From Symbiobacteriaceae bacterium (GTDB lineage Bacteria; Bacillota_E; Symbiobacteriia; Symbiobacteriales; Symbiobacteriaceae), in contig DAHVXO010000304.1 in assembly GCA_027356675.1 (NCBI GenBank), positions 1-20,482 of the forward strand: 20,482 nucleotides of DNA, in the 5' to 3' direction. A program made the translations under genes and the position numbers. The notes beneath the pieces are model-generated. The model was not told the DNA's origin and ran no database searches. It worked only from the letters and a program-made list of their open reading frames with translations. Position 1 is the stretch's first letter. Each line of letters starts with the position of its first letter. This document shows positions 7,233 through 14,989 of the stretch, in pieces.

Positions 7233-7253
7233 GTCAGGTATAATGGACCTGAC
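7233..7253 (+). promoter_or_regulatory. TATAAT -10 element inside a perfect inverted repeat, upstream of ymdB
   Basis: GTCAGGT (7233-7239) and ACCTGAC (7247-7253) form a perfect 7-bp inverted repeat around ATAATGG, and the repeat encloses a consensus TATAAT (7239-7244). No good -35 is visible 17 bases upstream. A dyad over the -10 is a common operator position, so a repressor site is plausible. It lies 60 bases before the ymdB start. Confidence 0.55.
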
Positions 7254-7312
7254 AGGCGCCCGCCACAAGCTGCAGGGGCCGGAGCAATTGATACAGTACA
7301 GGAGGAGCACAC

Positions 7313-8131
7313 TTGCGGGTTCTGTTCTTTGGCGACGTGGTGGGGCGGCCCGGACGGGATGTCCTCGTCCGGCGGATGCACGCCCTGCGCCGGTCACTGG
7401 GGGCCGACGTGGTAATCGTAAACGGGGAGAACGCGGCCGCAGGTGCGGGGATTACCAGCCAGATCTGCCGGGAATTCTTCGACCTTGGCGCCGACGTCGT
7501 GACCCTGGGCAATCACGCCTGGGATAAACGTGAGATCGTCACATACATTGACGAGGAACCCAGGCTGATCCGACCGCTGAACTTCCCACCCGGAACGCCG
7601 GGGTTCAGCTCTTACGTGGTCAAGCGGGGATCCCAACCGGTTCTCGCCGTCGTGCAGGCCCACGGTCGGGTCTTCACGCCGCTTCTGCTCGACGACCCCT
7701 TCCGGGGCCTGGAGCAGGAGATCGAACGGCTCAGTAAGGTGACGCCCAACATTGTTGTGGACTTCCACGGCGAAGCCACATCCGAGAAGAGTGCGATGGG
7801 CTGGTTCCTGGACGGACGTGTCAGCGCCGTCATCGGCACGCACACGCACGTGCAGACGGCCGACGAGGTCATTCTACCCGGCGGTACCGCCTACATCACC
7901 GATGTGGGCATGTGCGGACCCTGGCTCTCCGTCATCGGGACGGACCGCCGGCTGGTGCTGGAGCGGTTCCTGACCCAGATGCCGGTGCGGCTGGAGGTGG
8001 CCAGAGGCCCTGCCATCCTCTCCGCTGTCCTGTTGGAGATTGACCAAGCCACAGGGCGAGCGACGGCGATTCAGCGAATTCAGGAACGTGATCTGCCAGA
8101 AGAGGCGCTTGATGGGGAACAAGGAAACTGA
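7313..8131 (+). CDS. ymdB: YmdB-type metallophosphoesterase (cyclic nucleotide phosphodiesterase)
   Basis: Metal-dependent phosphodiesterase of the YmdB family. The B. subtilis protein hydrolyses 2',3'-cyclic nucleotides and influences motility, biofilm choice and RNase Y-dependent transcripts. The length of 272 residues is normal. Dinuclear-site residues are visible: Asp8 (FFGD), Glu39-Asn40 (NGEN), Asn67-His68 (LGNH), His152 (DFHGE), and His177 and His179 (GTHTHVQT). The start is TTG 7313, placed by an AGGAGGAG ribosome binding site. It precedes spoVS by 52 bases, the same order as in B. subtilis, and the two are probably co-transcribed. Confidence 0.95.
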   Translation: MRVLFFGDVVGRPGRDVLVRRMHALRRSLGADVVIVNGENAAAGAGITSQICREFFDLGADVVTLGNHAWDKREIVTYIDEEPRLIRPLNFPPGTPGFSSYVVKRGSQPVLAVVQAHGRVFTPLLLDDPFRGLEQEIERLSKVTPNIVVDFHGEATSEKSAMGWFLDGRVSAVIGTHTHVQTADEVILPGGTAYITDVGMCGPWLSVIGTDRRLVLERFLTQMPVRLEVARGPAILSAVLLEIDQATGRATAIQRIQERDLPEEALDGEQGN

Positions 8132-8183
8132 TAACATGGATCCTGGTGGCAAACAAATTATGCCAGTGGAGGGGACATTTGTT

Positions 8184-8444
8184 ATGGAAGTGTTGAAAGT
8201 ATCGGCCAAGTCCAGCCCGAACGCGGTGGCGGGGGCCCTCGCCGGGTGCCTGCGTGAGCGGGGATCGGCCGAACTCCAAGCAATTGGGGCGGGTGCACTC
8301 AATCAAGCAGTGAAGGCGGTGGCCATTGCACGGGGGTTTGTGGCGCCAAGTGGCATGGATCTGATCTGCATTCCGGCATTCACGGACCTGAAGATCGACG
8401 GCGAGGAGCGCACAGCGATCAAGCTGATCGTCGAGCCACGCTGA
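8184..8444 (+). CDS. spoVS: Stage V sporulation protein S
   Basis: Small Alba-like protein required for timely septation and spore coat assembly in Bacillus. Its 86 residues are nearly the family consensus from end to end (MEVLKVSAKSSPNAVAGAL, AIGAGALNQAVKAVAIARGF, ending IKLIVEPR). The frame is open upstream into ymdB, but ATG 8184 has GGAGGGG nine bases before it and gives the exact family length. It sits behind ymdB, and a strong hairpin follows. No convincing sigma-H promoter was found in the 52-base gap, so ymdB read-through is likely. Confidence 0.97.
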   Translation: MEVLKVSAKSSPNAVAGALAGCLRERGSAELQAIGAGALNQAVKAVAIARGFVAPSGMDLICIPAFTDLKIDGEERTAIKLIVEPR

Positions 8445-8472
8445 CCCCGGCTGCTTAGGTACATCTGCAACA

Positions 8473-8499
8473 AATCCGCCCGGCGCCGCCGGGCGGATT
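8473..8499 (+). terminator. Intrinsic terminator after spoVS
   Basis: A 12-bp perfect stem (8473-8484 with 8488-8499) closes a GCC loop and is followed by ATTGTTT. It ends the ymdB-spoVS unit. Confidence 0.85.
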
Positions 8500-8549
8500 A
8501 TTGTTTCCCGAGGAGGGTTTTCCCGCCGCCGGGTGGAAGCGAATCATTT

Positions 8550-9641
8550 ATGACACCAAGTACCGCAAAGAGATGGGAGGGAGCCGGGGGCATCCAATGG
8601 CCCCGGCGCGACATGTCCACGAATCTACAACGAGCATCTGAATTGCACCGCCGGTACCCTGTGGTCGACGGACACGCTGACAGCATCCTGACGGTCATCG
8701 ATGGTGTGCGCACCCTCAATGAGCGCTCGGAGAAGGGTCATCTCGACTTCCCCCGGGCTTTGGAGGCAGGCCTGGCCTGCACCGTGCAGGCAGCGTGGCC
8801 AGGCAATGAGTTTGCCAGCCTGCTTCCCAGGGAGGCTAGAAGCCGGTTTGACAGCATGCACCGCGACCCCCACCGGCGGGTCGCACAGGAGATCGACGCC
8901 CTGCGCAACCAGATCGATAACGCAGGCGGCTCCGTGCGGCTGGCCTTGACGGCCGCCGACGTGCGCGCGGCGCACGCGGCCGGTCAACTGGCCGTCCTGA
9001 TCAACATCGAGGGCGCAGAGGCAGTTGAGGGCGACCTGGCGTTGCTGCGCAACTTCTACCGCCTGGGTGTCCGGATGATGGGCCTGGTCTGGAACTTCCC
9101 CAACAAGGTGACCGATGGGGCCGGGGACGAGGGCCGGGGTGCGGGCCTGACCAAATTCGGCCGCGCCGTCATCCGGGAGATGAACCGGCTAGGTATGCTC
9201 ATCGACCTGGCGCACATCACGCCCACGGGCTTCTTCGAAGTGCTGGAACTGTCGACGGCGCCGGTGCTCTTCACCCACGGCAACTGCCACGCGCTCTGGC
9301 AGCACGCCCGCAATCTGACAGACGCGCAGATCAAGGCGCTGGCGGCCAAGGGCGGGGTCATGGGCATATCCGTCGTGAGTACCTTTATGGGTCCGGAGAC
9401 AGCCACCCGCAAGACAGTGGCGGATCACATCGACCATGTGGTTCAACTGCTGGGGAGTGCTGATCATGTTGCGTACGGCTCCGATTTCGACGGCTGCACA
9501 CCGCCACCCGGGCTGGAGGACGTGACCAAGCTCCTGGACCTCACGGCCGATCTCCTCGATCGCGGATATACCGAGGCCGATATGGCCAAGATCCTGGGTG
9601 GCAACTACCTGCGCGTATTCGAAGAGGTTCTGCGACCCTAA
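8550..9641 (+). CDS. Membrane dipeptidase-type metallopeptidase (family M19)
   Basis: Zinc dipeptidase of the renal dipeptidase family, hydrolysing dipeptides including those with a D-residue at the C-terminal side. Over 363 residues the full ligand set is visible: His42 and Asp44 (VVDGHADS), Glu154 (INIEGAE), His222 (DLAHI), His243 (FTHGNCHALWQHARN) and Asp312 (YGSDFDG). The 21-residue distance between the last two His residues matches the human enzyme. There is no signal peptide, so it is probably cytoplasmic. ATG 8550 has GGTGGAAG upstream. ATG 8613 would still keep the whole domain. It leads an operon with aminopeptidase and PHP genes, suggesting peptide recycling. Confidence 0.92.
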   Translation: MTPSTAKRWEGAGGIQWPRRDMSTNLQRASELHRRYPVVDGHADSILTVIDGVRTLNERSEKGHLDFPRALEAGLACTVQAAWPGNEFASLLPREARSRFDSMHRDPHRRVAQEIDALRNQIDNAGGSVRLALTAADVRAAHAAGQLAVLINIEGAEAVEGDLALLRNFYRLGVRMMGLVWNFPNKVTDGAGDEGRGAGLTKFGRAVIREMNRLGMLIDLAHITPTGFFEVLELSTAPVLFTHGNCHALWQHARNLTDAQIKALAAKGGVMGISVVSTFMGPETATRKTVADHIDHVVQLLGSADHVAYGSDFDGCTPPPGLEDVTKLLDLTADLLDRGYTEADMAKILGGNYLRVFEEVLRP

Positions 9642-9659
9642 TTGCGGGAGGGCTTTTCA

Positions 9660-11135
9660 GTGGATATTCGCACGAGTGCGCAGAACCTGGGCAGCGTCCA
9701 GACCGATGTGTTGGCTCTCTTCCTGGCCGAAGGCGAGTCGCTGCCCCTTGGGCTGGCCGGCGCTACGGCCCAGATCGTTCACAAGGCTCGGGAGGCCGGG
9801 GACTTCAAGGCCGGCTTCGGGGAGACGGCACTCTTCTACAGTGCGGGCGACATTGCTGCCCGCAAGCTCCTGCTGTGCGGGCTGGGCAACGCCAGCAAGC
9901 TCGACATTGGCCGCCTCCGCCGCGCTGCGGGTATCGCCGCCCGGGCGGGACGGCAGACCGGGGCCAAGGCCCTGGCGATCACCGTGCCATCCATCGCCGG
10001 GATCGCCCCCGCCAAGGCCGGCCAAATGGTCGCCGAAGGCGCTCTCCACGGACTTTTTCGCTTCAAGTCCTTCAAATCCGAGGCGAAGCCGCAGGCAGAG
10101 GTCGAGTCGCTGGTGCTGATCGCCAGCGGTGAGGCCGAAGCGGGTGTGGCCACCGGCAAGGCGATCGCACAGGCGGTCAACCTGGCCCGGGCTGCCAACT
10201 GGCTCCCCGGCAACCACCTGACGGCGACGAATCTGGCGGACCTGGCTCAGACGGTCTGCCGCGAGTCCGGCATCGAGATCACGGTCCACGACAAGGCGGG
10301 CTGCAAGGCCCTGGGCCTGGGCCTGCTGCTGGCGGTCAACCAGGGCTCGGTCGAGGAGCCGCGCTTCGTGGTCATGCGCTACAAGGGCAACGGCGGGCAG
10401 GGCCCGTGGCTCGGTCTCGTCGGCAAGGGCGTCACCTTTGACTCCGGCGGCATCTCCCTCAAGCAGAGCGAGAACATGTGGGACATGAAGCACGACATGT
10501 CGGGCGCCGGGGCCGTGCTGGGGGCCATGCAGGCCATCGCAGCCATCAAGCCCAAGGCCGACATTATGGCGGTCCTCGCCTGTACCGACAACCTGCCCGA
10601 CGGCGGGGCCTACAAACCCGGCGACGTGATCGCGGGCCTCTCCGGCAAGACTGTCGAGATCCGGTCGACGGACGCCGAAGGCCGCCTGGTGCTCTCCGAT
10701 GGTCTGGCGTATGCAGTCAAGCAGGGTTGCACCAAGCTAATCACGGCATCGACCCTGACCGGGGCCGTCAACATCGCCCTGGGACCGCAGCGCTACGGCA
10801 TCGTGTCGAACAACGACGAGTGGGAGGCCCGGGTCTTCCAGGCGGCAGAGGAGGCCGGCGAACGCGGTTGGCGCCTCCCGCACGACGACGACTACTACGA
10901 CCTGTTCAAGAGCCCCATCGCCGACATGTCCAACTCCGGCACCGGCCGCTCCGCCGGCACCGTGGTCGGTGGCCTCTTCCTGATGCGGCATGTGGACGGG
11001 ACGCCCTGCGTCCACCTCGACATCGCTGCCCAGGCATGGGTGCACAAGCGCGATGACTACGAAGATGAGGGGGCCACCGGTGTCGCAGTGCGAACGTTCG
11101 TACAGGCCGCCGTCCGGTTCGCAGAGGAGAACTGA
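9660..11135 (+). CDS. pepA: Leucyl aminopeptidase (family M17)
   Basis: Cytosolic dizinc aminopeptidase that removes N-terminal residues from peptides, normally a hexamer. Its 491 residues show the N-terminal regulatory domain and the C-terminal catalytic domain, with Lys256 and Asp261 ([10 protein letters not shown]), Asp279 (KHDMSGAG), Asp338, Glu340 and Arg342. The family signature NTDAEGRL reads STDAEGRL here, an Asn-to-Ser change outside the metal ligands. GTG 9660 is chosen over TTG 9642 because GGGAGGGC lies just upstream of it. It starts 18 bases after the dipeptidase and its stop overlaps the next start (TGATG), which indicates one operon. Confidence 0.95.
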   Translation: MDIRTSAQNLGSVQTDVLALFLAEGESLPLGLAGATAQIVHKAREAGDFKAGFGETALFYSAGDIAARKLLLCGLGNASKLDIGRLRRAAGIAARAGRQTGAKALAITVPSIAGIAPAKAGQMVAEGALHGLFRFKSFKSEAKPQAEVESLVLIASGEAEAGVATGKAIAQAVNLARAANWLPGNHLTATNLADLAQTVCRESGIEITVHDKAGCKALGLGLLLAVNQGSVEEPRFVVMRYKGNGGQGPWLGLVGKGVTFDSGGISLKQSENMWDMKHDMSGAGAVLGAMQAIAAIKPKADIMAVLACTDNLPDGGAYKPGDVIAGLSGKTVEIRSTDAEGRLVLSDGLAYAVKQGCTKLITASTLTGAVNIALGPQRYGIVSNNDEWEARVFQAAEEAGERGWRLPHDDDYYDLFKSPIADMSNSGTGRSAGTVVGGLFLMRHVDGTPCVHLDIAAQAWVHKRDDYEDEGATGVAVRTFVQAAVRFAEEN

Positions 11136-12013
11136 TGCACTTGGTCCACATACCGATGCCCTCCCCTCAGGGGAGGGCCGACCTTCATACGCACACCACC
11201 GCCTCGGACGGGACGCTAAGCCCGTCCGAGCATGTACGGTGGGCGGCTGCGCAGGGTCTGGCTGCACTGGGGATCACGGACCACGATACGATTGCCGCCT
11301 GGCCGGAAGCGGCCCAGACTGGGCAGAGTCTGGGGCTGGAGATCGTCCCGGGTTGTGAGCTCTCCACGGAGGTCGGCGCCACGGAGGTGCACATCCTGGC
11401 GTATTACTTCGATCCGGTGGAACCCGCCATGGCAGCGCTACTGAGCCGCATGCGGGGCGGGCGCAGGGCGCGTGCCGCCGAGGCGGTCACCAAGCTGCAT
11501 CGCCTGGGCATGACCGGGGTGAGCCTCGAGCGTATCCTCGAACTCGGGGGCGAAAGCGTGGGCCGGCCACACATCGCAAAGGCGATGGTGGAGGCCGGGT
11601 ATGTCCGCTCTCTGGAGGACGCCTTCGACCGTTTCCTCGGCCGTGGCCAGCCCGGCTACGTGTCCAGACCCAAACTGACCCCTGAGGAGGCCATCGCGAC
11701 CATCAAAGCGGCCGGTGGCGTACCTGTGGTCGCCCATCCCGGGCTGATTCGCGACGACAACTGGGTGCGGCGGTTCATCGCACACGGCGCCATGGGCATC
11801 GAGGCCTACCACACCGACCATGGGGACCACCAGCGCCAATTCTACGCCCGGTGGGCAATCGACGCCGGTCTGATCTGTGCGGGCGGGTCGGATTCCCACG
11901 GGCCCAAGGGCATGCGCACGGTGGTGCCGGGATCGGTCAGTGTGAGCATGGATGTGGTGGCGCAACTGAAGCAGGCAAGCGCCTACTGGCGGCGCCAACA
12001 CCTGGGGGAGTAG
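11135..12013 (+). CDS. PHP-domain phosphoesterase
   Basis: Metal-dependent phosphoesterase of the PHP family, of the YciV/RNase AM type. Characterised members remove 5'-phosphate from nucleoside 3',5'-bisphosphates or digest short RNA from the 5' end. The 292 residues contain the metal motifs ADLHTHTTASDGT, GITDHDT, VPGCELS, VVAHPG and GGSDSHGP, with the typical inserted helical domain near residues 105-190. The start ATG overlaps the aminopeptidase stop by one base with a GAGGAG site upstream, so translation is probably coupled. The exact substrate is not deducible. An RNA-end role would fit the neighbouring rny/ymdB theme, but this is inference. Confidence 0.92.
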   Translation: MHLVHIPMPSPQGRADLHTHTTASDGTLSPSEHVRWAAAQGLAALGITDHDTIAAWPEAAQTGQSLGLEIVPGCELSTEVGATEVHILAYYFDPVEPAMAALLSRMRGGRRARAAEAVTKLHRLGMTGVSLERILELGGESVGRPHIAKAMVEAGYVRSLEDAFDRFLGRGQPGYVSRPKLTPEEAIATIKAAGGVPVVAHPGLIRDDNWVRRFIAHGAMGIEAYHTDHGDHQRQFYARWAIDAGLICAGGSDSHGPKGMRTVVPGSVSVSMDVVAQLKQASAYWRRQHLGE

Positions 12014-12062
12014 TGTCTTCCCACACTCTGCCTGCCGAGGCATAGGACCGCACCGGAGAAGG

Positions 12063-12068
12063 TATAAT
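12063..12068 (+). promoter_or_regulatory. Consensus -10 element before the coiled-coil gene
   Basis: TATAAT within GGTATAATAAGGG, 40 bases before ATG 12108. No recognisable -35 element is seen 16-18 bases upstream, so the call rests on the -10 alone. Confidence 0.4.
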
Positions 12069-12107
12069 AAGGGCAACGTGAGCGGTTTCGGCAGGGGAGG
12101 GGGTGCC

Positions 12108-12377
12108 ATGCAAGAGTTGGATGAAGTGGGCGAGCTGAGACGGCGGATTCGGCTCCTGGAGGAGCGGGTGCAGGGGCTCCGGGCCAGCCGGCGCATCCTG
12201 ATGAACCTGGTGGCCTCTCAGGAGCGGGAGAAGCGGGCCCGCATCCAGCGACTTGAGAAGGAGAACGTCCGCCTGCAACAGCAGAGCACCCGCTTCGCCA
12301 AAATCGTGCTGGAGCGGAACATCCGGATCATTCGGCTCCAGGAGTCGATGAAGCAGACGGATGAGGACATCTCCTGA
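12108..12377 (+). CDS. Small coiled-coil protein
   Basis: A protein of 89 residues that is almost entirely one charged coiled coil (VGELRRRIRLLEERVQGLR, then KRARIQRLEKENVRLQQQ, then ERNIRIIRLQESMKQ). It has no membrane segment or catalytic motif. Function is unknown. Such short coiled coils may be division, spore or regulatory adaptors, but nothing here decides it. GTG 12078 is in frame, but ATG 12108 is preferred because GGGGAGGGGG precedes it. It has its own -10 element upstream and is the last + strand gene before the accessory region. Confidence 0.8.
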   Translation: MQELDEVGELRRRIRLLEERVQGLRASRRILMNLVASQEREKRARIQRLEKENVRLQQQSTRFAKIVLERNIRIIRLQESMKQTDEDIS

Positions 12378-12426
12378 CTCCATCCATGCAGGTCTGTGTC
12401 ATCATACGTACGACAAAGGCCAAAGG

Positions 12427-12462
12427 CTAAAAAGAAGGCCCCGAAGCACCAGGCTTCAGGGC
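12427..12462 (-). terminator. Intrinsic terminator on the - strand
   Basis: Read on the - strand, GCCCTGAAGC pairs with GCTTCGGGGC (one G-U pair) around CTGGT and is followed by CTTCTTTTTA. It lies 15 bases beyond the stop of the small Pro-rich gene and supports that gene being real. Confidence 0.8.
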
Positions 12463-12476
12463 TTTCGGCTATGCGG

Positions 12477-12692
12477 CTACAACGGTCGGCGGGCGGGGAC
12501 CATGGTCTTTTCAGCCTGGACCTCCCCGGGCGGCTCAGGCTGGCTCTCCCAGTCCATATAGGGATCGCCGGGGAAGGCGGGGCGGTCACGGTGCCAATCC
12601 GGGGGCACCATCTGCCGGAGGGTGAGGGGTGCAGGCGGGAGCGAACCCTTCTGTTCACGCCACTGCGGAACCGACACATCGTTCTGTGTCAT
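12477..12692 (-). CDS. Small proline-rich protein, function unknown
   Basis: A 71-residue protein rich in Pro, Trp and acidic residues (RQMVPPDWHRDRPAFPGDPY, then MDWESQPEPPGEV). I do not recognise it, and it looks unstructured. Three things support it as a gene: a perfect AGGAGGTG site before ATG 12692, a good intrinsic terminator just past its stop, and the lack of a better frame on either strand. Its start overlaps (ATGA) the stop of an upstream open frame that has no start codon. Given the nearby spore genes, a late-sporulation role is possible but not shown. A longer start at 12701 has worse spacing. Confidence 0.65.
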   Translation of the reverse strand: MTQNDVSVPQWREQKGSLPPAPLTLRQMVPPDWHRDRPAFPGDPYMDWESQPEPPGEVQAEKTMVPARRPL

Positions 12693-13144
12693 CTGGCACA
12701 CCTCCTGTACAGGATTTGAGACCCGGACGTGAGGGTGGGGGACACGATTGGTGATGCGAGAATTCCAACCTCAATGCTAGCACCGTTGGCCTTCGCCGTG
12801 AAGAGCTTGCGTGGAAAATAGGATGCACGCTCGCTGCGCACTACATACGGAGCCGCCAGGCCAAGTGGGAAGAAGCCAGCGCCATCGGGAACGTTTGGTG
12901 GGTCGCTTGCATGCTTGAGGCCCGGCGCAGCGGCCGGGCCTCATCTACTGTGTAGGGATCAGATGCCGCCGAAACCGAACGCTCCAACGCCCAAAGCGGG
13001 GTTGTAGGCCGCGATGCCCGGGAGACCCGCCGTTGTCGGCAACGCCGAGGGTACTGTGGCCACCGTTGTGACGGGCACGGCGTACTCATACACACGATAT
13101 ACAGTAGCGTTGGCAGCGGGGACAAAGTGACCATCCGAGGAACC
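12689..13144 (-). pseudogene. Decayed or unrecognised - strand frame with two internal stops
   Basis: One - strand frame is open from just after TAG 13145-13147 to TGA at 12689, broken only by two stops at 12959-12961 and 12941-12943. The first part reads protein-like (FVPAANATVYRVYEYAVPV, ending NPALGVGAFGFGGI). The second also does (VPDGAGFFPLGLAAPYVVRS, ending SGSQILYRRCAR). Neither part has an ATG or a ribosome binding site. GTG 13093 is the only early start option for the first part. The final TGA overlaps the ATG of the Pro-rich gene, as in an operon. A hairpin (12917-12942) lies 16 bases after the first stop. This looks like an eroded gene or gene pair, but chance openness at high GC is not excluded. 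Confidence 0.35.
12917..12942. terminator. GC-rich hairpin, terminator-like
   Basis: GAGGCCCGGC (12917-12926) pairs perfectly with GCCGGGCCTC (12933-12942) around GCAGCG. No T-tract follows on either strand. It lies 16 bases past the first stop of the - strand frame ending at 12959. Confidence 0.45.
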
Positions 13145-13224
13145 CTAGAGTGGTAATGGTTTGCGGGCAGTCGGTAGACGCGGCCTGAGGCCTAAAGGGG
13201 TGGGCCGCTGCCCTCGGCTTCAGG

Positions 13225-13264
13225 TATACTGCGGTCACTTTGCATAATCAACTCAGATTATGCA
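13225..13264. other. Candidate left attachment site of the recombinase element
   Basis: Positions 13225-13243 match 14993-15011 at 16 of 19 bases in direct orientation, including CTGCGGT, the central CT (13238-13239) and TTT. The right arm runs into an AT-rich perfect inverted repeat, TGCATAATC (13241-13249) with GATTATGCA (13256-13264). That repeat could be a second recombinase-binding motif or a terminator past the recombinase stop. The assignment as an att site is inference from position and shared core. Confidence 0.5.
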
Positions 13265-13316
13265 GTGCGCTACCTCTGGGCGCGGCATTCCATTTTCGTA
13301 GGAAAACACCGAGCGA

Positions 13317-14972
13317 TTACTCGGCCTTGAGCCTGTCCGTCCGCCATCTGATCGCCAGAGCTTTCGACCGCTGACGCCCCGGCGACGGATCCTCGGAGAT
13401 CGTGACCTTGTCGATCCACTGGTGGAAAAGCTTTCGCAGCGCCAGGGTGTCATCGAGTTGGACGAGCAGTCCATGCTCCAGCACATCCTTGATGTCGCGC
13501 TGAAGCTGCACGAGATCATCGTGGTCAGACCCAGTGCGCATCAGATCCTTCTGCAGCCTGGTCCGTTCGGCTTCGAGTTGGCGCACCTGCTGCTCCATCT
13601 GCTGGGTGACAACTCGCCGCACGGATTCGCTGAAATCCTCTGCAGCAAGCACAAACTGTGCGATTTTGTTGGCTGCCTGCTGGATCTCTGAATCAAGATT
13701 CGCCAGACGGCGCTCCAGACGGTGCACAGGGTTGTCCGACAGCCGGAAGTAATCCCAGAACTCACTGTCGTGCCGGATGGCCTCGAATTGCTCCTCAAGC
13801 TTCAAGAGGATCGTCTCGTGGAGCACATCCGCGCGGACATTCTGCTGATTACAGACGGCCAGGCCTTTGCGGAGTTTCGTGGCGCAGGTGTAATACTGAT
13901 ACCCCCGCTCGGGGTTGCGGCCGTGGTGGATCATGGGTCCGCCGCAATGGCCGCAGACCATGATCCCGGTGAGCGGGTAGCGGGCATTCGGGGGCTTGCG
14001 CTGTTTCAATCCCTCCGTCGCCCGGCTGCGCCGGTGGGCTTGCACACGCTCAAAGAGCTCCCGGGAAACGATGGGCTCGTGGGCGTCCTCCACGATGATG
14101 GCCTCCTGTTCGGGGATGAGCTCCAGCCGCCGGCGTTTCTTCCCAAACAGGTAGCCCCCAGAGCGTGAGTGCTCCAACTCCCGGGAGTACTTGTAGTTGT
14201 GCACACCGGCGATGAGGTCTCCCACATAAGCCCGGCGCGAGAGGATCCGCTGAATCAGCGTGACAGTCCAGATTCGCGGGTCCGCCTTCGCCCATTTGCG
14301 CCTCTCGTTGAAATGGTGAGCGATCCATGCGGCGCCCTTTCCCTGGCCCGCAAGCTCAAAGATGTCCACAACGACCGGCCGCAGCTGTGGCATGGGTTCG
14401 AGTTTCTTGCGCTGTGGGTTGTACTGAAAACCATACGGCGGGATTCCGCCCTTCCACTGGCCCTTCTTGGCCTTTTCGCGCATGCCGATCTTGACGGCGA
14501 TCGATTTCTTGTCGGACTCCATGCGTGCGAGAAACGAATGCACGTGGAAGAGGGCCAGGGCACCCCCCTTGTCGCGGGAGTCAAAGCCCTCTTCCAGGGA
14601 CTTGACCCGGACACCCTTGCCGTCCAACCATTCCAGGAACATCTTGGCCTCAGATTCGTCGCGGTTAAACCGCGATAGCCCCTTGATGAAGAGGCACCGG
14701 ACTTCACCGTGCTCCACGGCGTGAATGAACTGTTTCATCGCCGGTCGTTCGAGGAGTGACACCTTGTAGCCCGAGACCCCGTCGTCCCGGAAGATATGCT
14801 GTTGTCGGATTACGAACTGCTCGCCAGATTCGGCTCCTGACAGTTTTTTTGCCCATTCCGTCAGCGCCTGAATCTGGTGGTCCACCGTGTCTCCTTGGCG
14901 GTCAGTGGAAGCGCGGGCCACGATTGCAGCCGGAACGACAGCCAGGGCCGGGTCAACCTTGAGCGTCGCCAT
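13317..14972 (-). CDS. Large serine recombinase (site-specific integrase/excisionase)
   Basis: DNA recombinase that cuts and rejoins att sites through a phosphoserine link. Its 551 residues show the resolvase domain with nucleophile Ser22 (AAIVARASTDRQGD) and the catalytic Arg motif LSRFNRDE, then the recombinase domain (GGIPPYGFQYNPQRKKLEP onward). A zinc ribbon follows (CGHCGGPM and the later CATKLRKGLAVC pair), and then a long coiled coil near residues 400-480. This order is that of phage integrases and of sporulation recombinases such as SpoIVCA. ATG 14972 is chosen over 14993 because GGGGAGG precedes it. Candidate att sites lie on both sides, and the gene reads as intact. Confidence 0.96.
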   Translation of the reverse strand: MATLKVDPALAVVPAAIVARASTDRQGDTVDHQIQALTEWAKKLSGAESGEQFVIRQQHIFRDDGVSGYKVSLLERPAMKQFIHAVEHGEVRCLFIKGLSRFNRDESEAKMFLEWLDGKGVRVKSLEEGFDSRDKGGALALFHVHSFLARMESDKKSIAVKIGMREKAKKGQWKGGIPPYGFQYNPQRKKLEPMPQLRPVVVDIFELAGQGKGAAWIAHHFNERRKWAKADPRIWTVTLIQRILSRRAYVGDLIAGVHNYKYSRELEHSRSGGYLFGKKRRRLELIPEQEAIIVEDAHEPIVSRELFERVQAHRRSRATEGLKQRKPPNARYPLTGIMVCGHCGGPMIHHGRNPERGYQYYTCATKLRKGLAVCNQQNVRADVLHETILLKLEEQFEAIRHDSEFWDYFRLSDNPVHRLERRLANLDSEIQQAANKIAQFVLAAEDFSESVRRVVTQQMEQQVRQLEAERTRLQKDLMRTGSDHDDLVQLQRDIKDVLEHGLLVQLDDTLALRKLFHQWIDKVTISEDPSPGRQRSKALAIRWRTDRLKAE

Positions 14973-14989
14973 CGCTGAGCCTCCCCGAG

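Noticed and set aside
8122..8141. Sigma-H promoter before spoVS
   Set aside because: AGGAAAC is present, but the -10 (GGAT) is off consensus and the spacing is too short.
12396..12719. + strand frame opposite the Pro-rich gene
   Set aside because: The - strand alternative has a perfect AGGAGGTG site and a terminator. This frame has neither.
12841..13134. 97-codon - strand frame starting at ATG 13134
   Set aside because: No ribosome binding site and an Arg/Ser-rich shadow composition. A different frame in the same stretch reads more protein-like.
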